DNA of 64,000 nucleotides, from NCBI RefSeq assembly GCF_000718785.1, contig NZ_JOCA01000030.1:1-64000 (forward strand). Direction: 5' to 3'. This DNA is from Streptomyces sp. NRRL WC-3626 (GTDB lineage Bacteria; Actinomycetota; Actinomycetes; Streptomycetales; Streptomycetaceae). Positions 62,013-64,000 of the stretch are shown one piece after another. The first letter of the stretch is position 1; the number at the start of each line of letters is the position of its first letter. Both the position numbers and the translations under genes were made by a program. The notes below the pieces were generated by a model. That model worked only from the letters and a program-made list of their open reading frames with translations, did no database searches and was not told the origin of the DNA.

Positions 62013-62266
62013 TCGGTGACCCCTGGCGTACATGGAGTGCGCCACAGGCCCCCCGAATGGCGGCGGGGCGCCGTATGATCGAGGGAGACCGCCCGGCATG
62101 ACGGGCCGGCCGCCGGGGAATGAGAAGGCTCAGGCGGGCCGGCACGTGATGGCTGGTACCGGTTGGCCAATTGGCGCAGAGGGGCGGGTTTCACGGGGGC
62201 GATTCCCTGCCTATCCTGAAGGGACCCCCCGGGTCGCCCCGGCGACTGCACGATGAGGAGGACTCC

Positions 62267-62668
62267 GTGCCGCTCTCGGAGCACGAGCAGCGCATGCTCG
62301 AGCAAATGGAGCGAGCGCTGTACGCCGAAGATCCCAAGTTCGCGACGGCGCTCGAGGGAAGCGGGCTGCGTACGTACACCCGGCGACGGGTCTACCAGGC
62401 GGTCGCGGGCTTCCTCGTGGGTATTGCGCTCCTCATGGCCGGTATGGTCGCCCAGCTCGTCTGGCTCAGCGTCGTGGGATTCCTCGTGATGCTGGGCTGC
62501 GCGGTCCTCGCGGTGACCGGCTGGCGCAAGGCCCCCAAGCCGGGCGAGCAGCCCCCGACCACCCCCGGCCGGCCCCAGTCGACCCGCCAGACCAGACAAC
62601 GGCGCTCGGTCATGGACCGCATCGAAGAACGCTGGCAACGCCGCCGAGACGAACAGGGCGGCCACTAG
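62267..62668 (+). CDS. DUF3040 small membrane protein
   Basis: A 133-residue protein of the actinobacterial DUF3040 family: the N-terminus PLSEHEQRMLEQMERALYAED is diagnostic. Two membrane helices lie between about residues 43 and 85, separated by a short turn, and the C-terminal tail is basic (RRSVMDRIEERWQRRRDEQ). In many Streptomyces and mycobacteria it lies near the division and cell wall cluster (mraZ side). GTG 62267 has GAGGAGG nicely spaced. The upstream region probably holds a promoter, but I see no decisive box. Function unknown, possibly envelope-related. Confidence 0.9.
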   Translation: MPLSEHEQRMLEQMERALYAEDPKFATALEGSGLRTYTRRRVYQAVAGFLVGIALLMAGMVAQLVWLSVVGFLVMLGCAVLAVTGWRKAPKPGEQPPTTPGRPQSTRQTRQRRSVMDRIEERWQRRRDEQGGH

Positions 62669-62680
62669 CACCGCACTCCG

Positions 62681-62723
62681 AAGCTCGGGGGGCGACCACC
62701 ATTGGTGGTCGCCCCCCGAGCTT
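62681..62723. terminator. Perfect bidirectional hairpin terminator
   Basis: Two 20-base complementary arms (62681-62700, AAGCTCGGGGGGCGACCACC; 62704-62723) around ATT. It serves the DUF3040 gene on the plus strand and the convergent transglutaminase gene on the other. Confidence 0.92.
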
Positions 62724-62749
62724 TGCCGTTCCCGCACGCCCCGTGATCC

Positions 62750-62833
62750 GCGGGCAGCCGTGCCGCGGGGCGATGGGGGAGGGGGGCGCGACGGCACCCC
62801 GCCGGCGCCGGACCGCGCGAACATCCCCCGCCC
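62750..62833 (+). repeat. Stem-loop repeat family 1, copy G (diverged)
   Basis: GCGGGCAGCCGTGCCGCGGG, then GCGATGGGGGAGGGGGGCGC replaces the usual right stem arm, and GACGGCACCCCGCCGGCGCC and GGACCGCGCGAACATCCCCC return to the family pattern. It lies between the terminator and the 3' end of the transglutaminase gene. Confidence 0.7.
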
Positions 62834-62883
62834 GACACCCATCCCGGTCGGGACCGCCACTCGGTCGGCCCCGACCGCCGACC

Positions 62884-64000
62884 TCAGCCCCGCTGCCGCG
62901 AAGGCCACCGCCAGGCGGGCCGAAGCGCCGGCGTACGCTCCCGCACGCGCACCCACCACCCCGACAGGGCCCACAGCACCCGCACACCCGACCGCGGCAG
63001 GAACACCGCCCGCGCCCGAGCCCGCCGCCCCACAGAGCCACGCAGTCCCGCCGCGACGCCCCGCACATCCTCCGCCAGCCCCACAGCCGGCCGAGGCCGG
63101 GGCGCGTACAGCACCTGCTCCACCGCGCCGGCCACCCGGTGCACCGACGCCGCGGCCCCCGTACCCAGCCGCCCCAGCCGTACGATCCGCTCCGCGGCAC
63201 CACGCGGCGTCAGCGACTCGTCCGGTGCGATCCCGTGGTCCCACGCCGTATCGGTCAGCTCGTCCCAGACGCCCAGAATGAACGGCGCCGCCTCCGCCTC
63301 CGAGCGGCCGTGTCCGCCCAGCCGCACCGCCCGGGTCCGCACCCGCCACAGCATCGGCGCCAGCAGCAGCACCAGGACCCCCAGACCGGCCAGCGTCCAG
63401 CCCACCGGTCCGTACCACTTCGGCCCGTCACCGCCCGTGTCCAGCGCCGCCTGCGGCGACTCGCTCTCGCACGCCCCGAGCCTCCTGCGCTCCGCCGTAC
63501 AGCTCTCGCTTGCCGAGGGCTCCGCCGACGGCTCCGAGGGCGCCGCCTGCGACGGCCGCGCCGGATCGGGCTGCGAGCTGTCCACCGAGTCCGGCACCGT
63601 GTACGACGGCGTCGCACCACGGGTCGGCGTCGGCTCGAAGCGCGTCCAGCCCACCCCCTCGAAGTACAGCTCCGGCCACGCGTGCGCGTCCCGCAGCCCC
63701 ACCACGACCGTGCCGTCCGCCTGCGGAGTGCCGGGCGCGAAGCCCACCGCGATCCGCGCCGGTATCCCCAGCGAACGCGCCATCGACGCCATCGCGAAGG
63801 AGTAGTGCACACAGAAGCCCTGCTTGTCCCGCAGGAAACGGGCGATGGCCTGCGCGTCGCTGCCGACGTCGACCTCGGTGTCGTACTCGAAGCCGCCGTT
63901 CAGCGTGAAGTAGTCCTGGAGCGCGACCGCCTGGTCGTAGGCGTTGTCCGCGCCCGCGGTGACCTCGCGCGCCGTGCTCGACACCACCTCCGGCAACGAG
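62884..64000 (-). CDS. Transglutaminase-domain membrane protein, C-terminal part (partial)
   Basis: The 3' portion (about 370 residues) of a TgpA-like protein; the 5' end lies beyond the window. A transglutaminase-like domain shows the Cys in GFCVHYSFAMASMARSLGIP and the His in DAHAWPELYFEGVGW. The triad Asp/Glu is less clear. A Ser/Pro/Glu-rich linker leads to a membrane helix (VGWTLAGLGVLVLLLAPMLW) and a cytoplasmic DUF4129-like tail. Such proteins sit near the MoxR/DUF58 genes in actinobacteria, which would be further upstream. Enzyme activity (peptidase or cross-linking) is not settled for the family. Confidence 0.9.
   Translation of the reverse strand, partial: SLPEVVSSTAREVTAGADNAYDQAVALQDYFTLNGGFEYDTEVDVGSDAQAIARFLRDKQGFCVHYSFAMASMARSLGIPARIAVGFAPGTPQADGTVVVGLRDAHAWPELYFEGVGWTRFEPTPTRGATPSYTVPDSVDSSQPDPARPSQAAPSEPSAEPSASESCTAERRRLGACESESPQAALDTGGDGPKWYGPVGWTLAGLGVLVLLLAPMLWRVRTRAVRLGGHGRSEAEAAPFILGVWDELTDTAWDHGIAPDESLTPRGAAERIVRLGRLGTGAAASVHRVAGAVEQVLYAPRPRPAVGLAEDVRGVAAGLRGSVGRRARARAVFLPRSGVRVLWALSGWWVRVRERTPALRPAWRWPSRQRG

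Noticed and set aside
62032..62256. Small open frame of 74 codons before the DUF3040 gene
   Set aside because: No ribosome site, no recognisable domain, and it lies in the region expected to hold the promoter.

Overview
The window is chromosomal DNA of a Streptomyces or a very close relative. The GC content is very high, GTG and TTG starts are frequent, ATGA/GTGA overlaps link genes, and GC-rich hairpin terminators are common. From memory, gene content and order follow the S. coelicolor interval from about SCO2155 down to SCO2096. A core of it (ctaE-qcrCAB, trpD, a pimB-like glycosyltransferase, an acyl-CoA synthetase, an SRPBCC protein, an ArsA-like ATPase, plsC, class II DAHP synthase, a PASTA kinase, a small HTH protein, metF) also matches the Rv2172c-Rv2196 block of Mycobacterium tuberculosis. 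It is core chromosome: I found no insertion sequence, prophage, integrase, CRISPR array, tRNA or rRNA.

Layout. 1-7.4 kb: aerobic respiration (end of ctaD, ctaF, ctaE, qcrCAB), interrupted by an L,D-transpeptidase lipoprotein and an antisense degenerate receiver protein. 7.5-16.5 kb: trpD, a SAM-IV riboswitch with a SufS-like class V aminotransferase, a glycerate kinase/SLC13 transporter pair, a two-component system with a small secreted acidic protein, an Lrp-type RAM domain protein and a rhomboid protease. 16.7-24.9 kb: a zinc ribbon, a NYN-domain protein, two secreted NlpC/P60 hydrolases, a gluzincin-like lipoprotein, a GT87-type membrane protein and a PimB-like mannosyltransferase. 25-38 kb: acyl-CoA synthetase, metallophosphoesterase, SRPBCC protein, ArsA-like ATPase, SCO2127-like protein and glucokinase, EEP hydrolase, esterase, PlsC, the MacRS-like two-component system and phosphofructokinase. 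38-45.4 kb: hydroxyacid dehydrogenase, fused anthranilate synthase with a WWW leader-peptide attenuator, DAHP synthase, iron-boxed bfd, bfr, a molybdopterin protein and endonuclease IV. 45.4-55 kb: PkaF/PknL-type PASTA kinase, thiO-thiS-thiG under a TPP riboswitch, ferredoxin-reductase-like enzyme, Rv2175c-like protein, thiE, metF and a Tyr/Gln-rich membrane protein. 55-64 kb: CrtI-like oxidase, a TetR/YhgE/ABC operon with a palindromic operator, HEPN-like protein, methyltransferase, DUF3040 protein and the end of a transglutaminase-domain membrane protein.

How the genes fit together. The first part builds the bcc-aa3 electron transport chain. The middle links central carbon (glkA, pfkA, glycerate kinase) to aromatic amino acid supply (DAHP synthase, trpEG, trpD), with regulation visible as attenuation. 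Sulfur, thiamine and one-carbon genes carry their own riboswitches (SAM-IV, TPP). Envelope genes (L,D-transpeptidase, NlpC/P60, PimB, PlsC, PASTA kinase, MacRS) are scattered between them.

The least explained signals are intergenic: a seven-copy stem-loop repeat of about 80 bp whose left edge repeatedly abuts short tandem arrays and which forms the last codons and stop of thiG; a second hairpin repeat that forms the last codons of glycerate kinase; and a three-copy 23-bp motif. I did not find a large undescribed multi-gene system; these repeats are the best candidates for something new.
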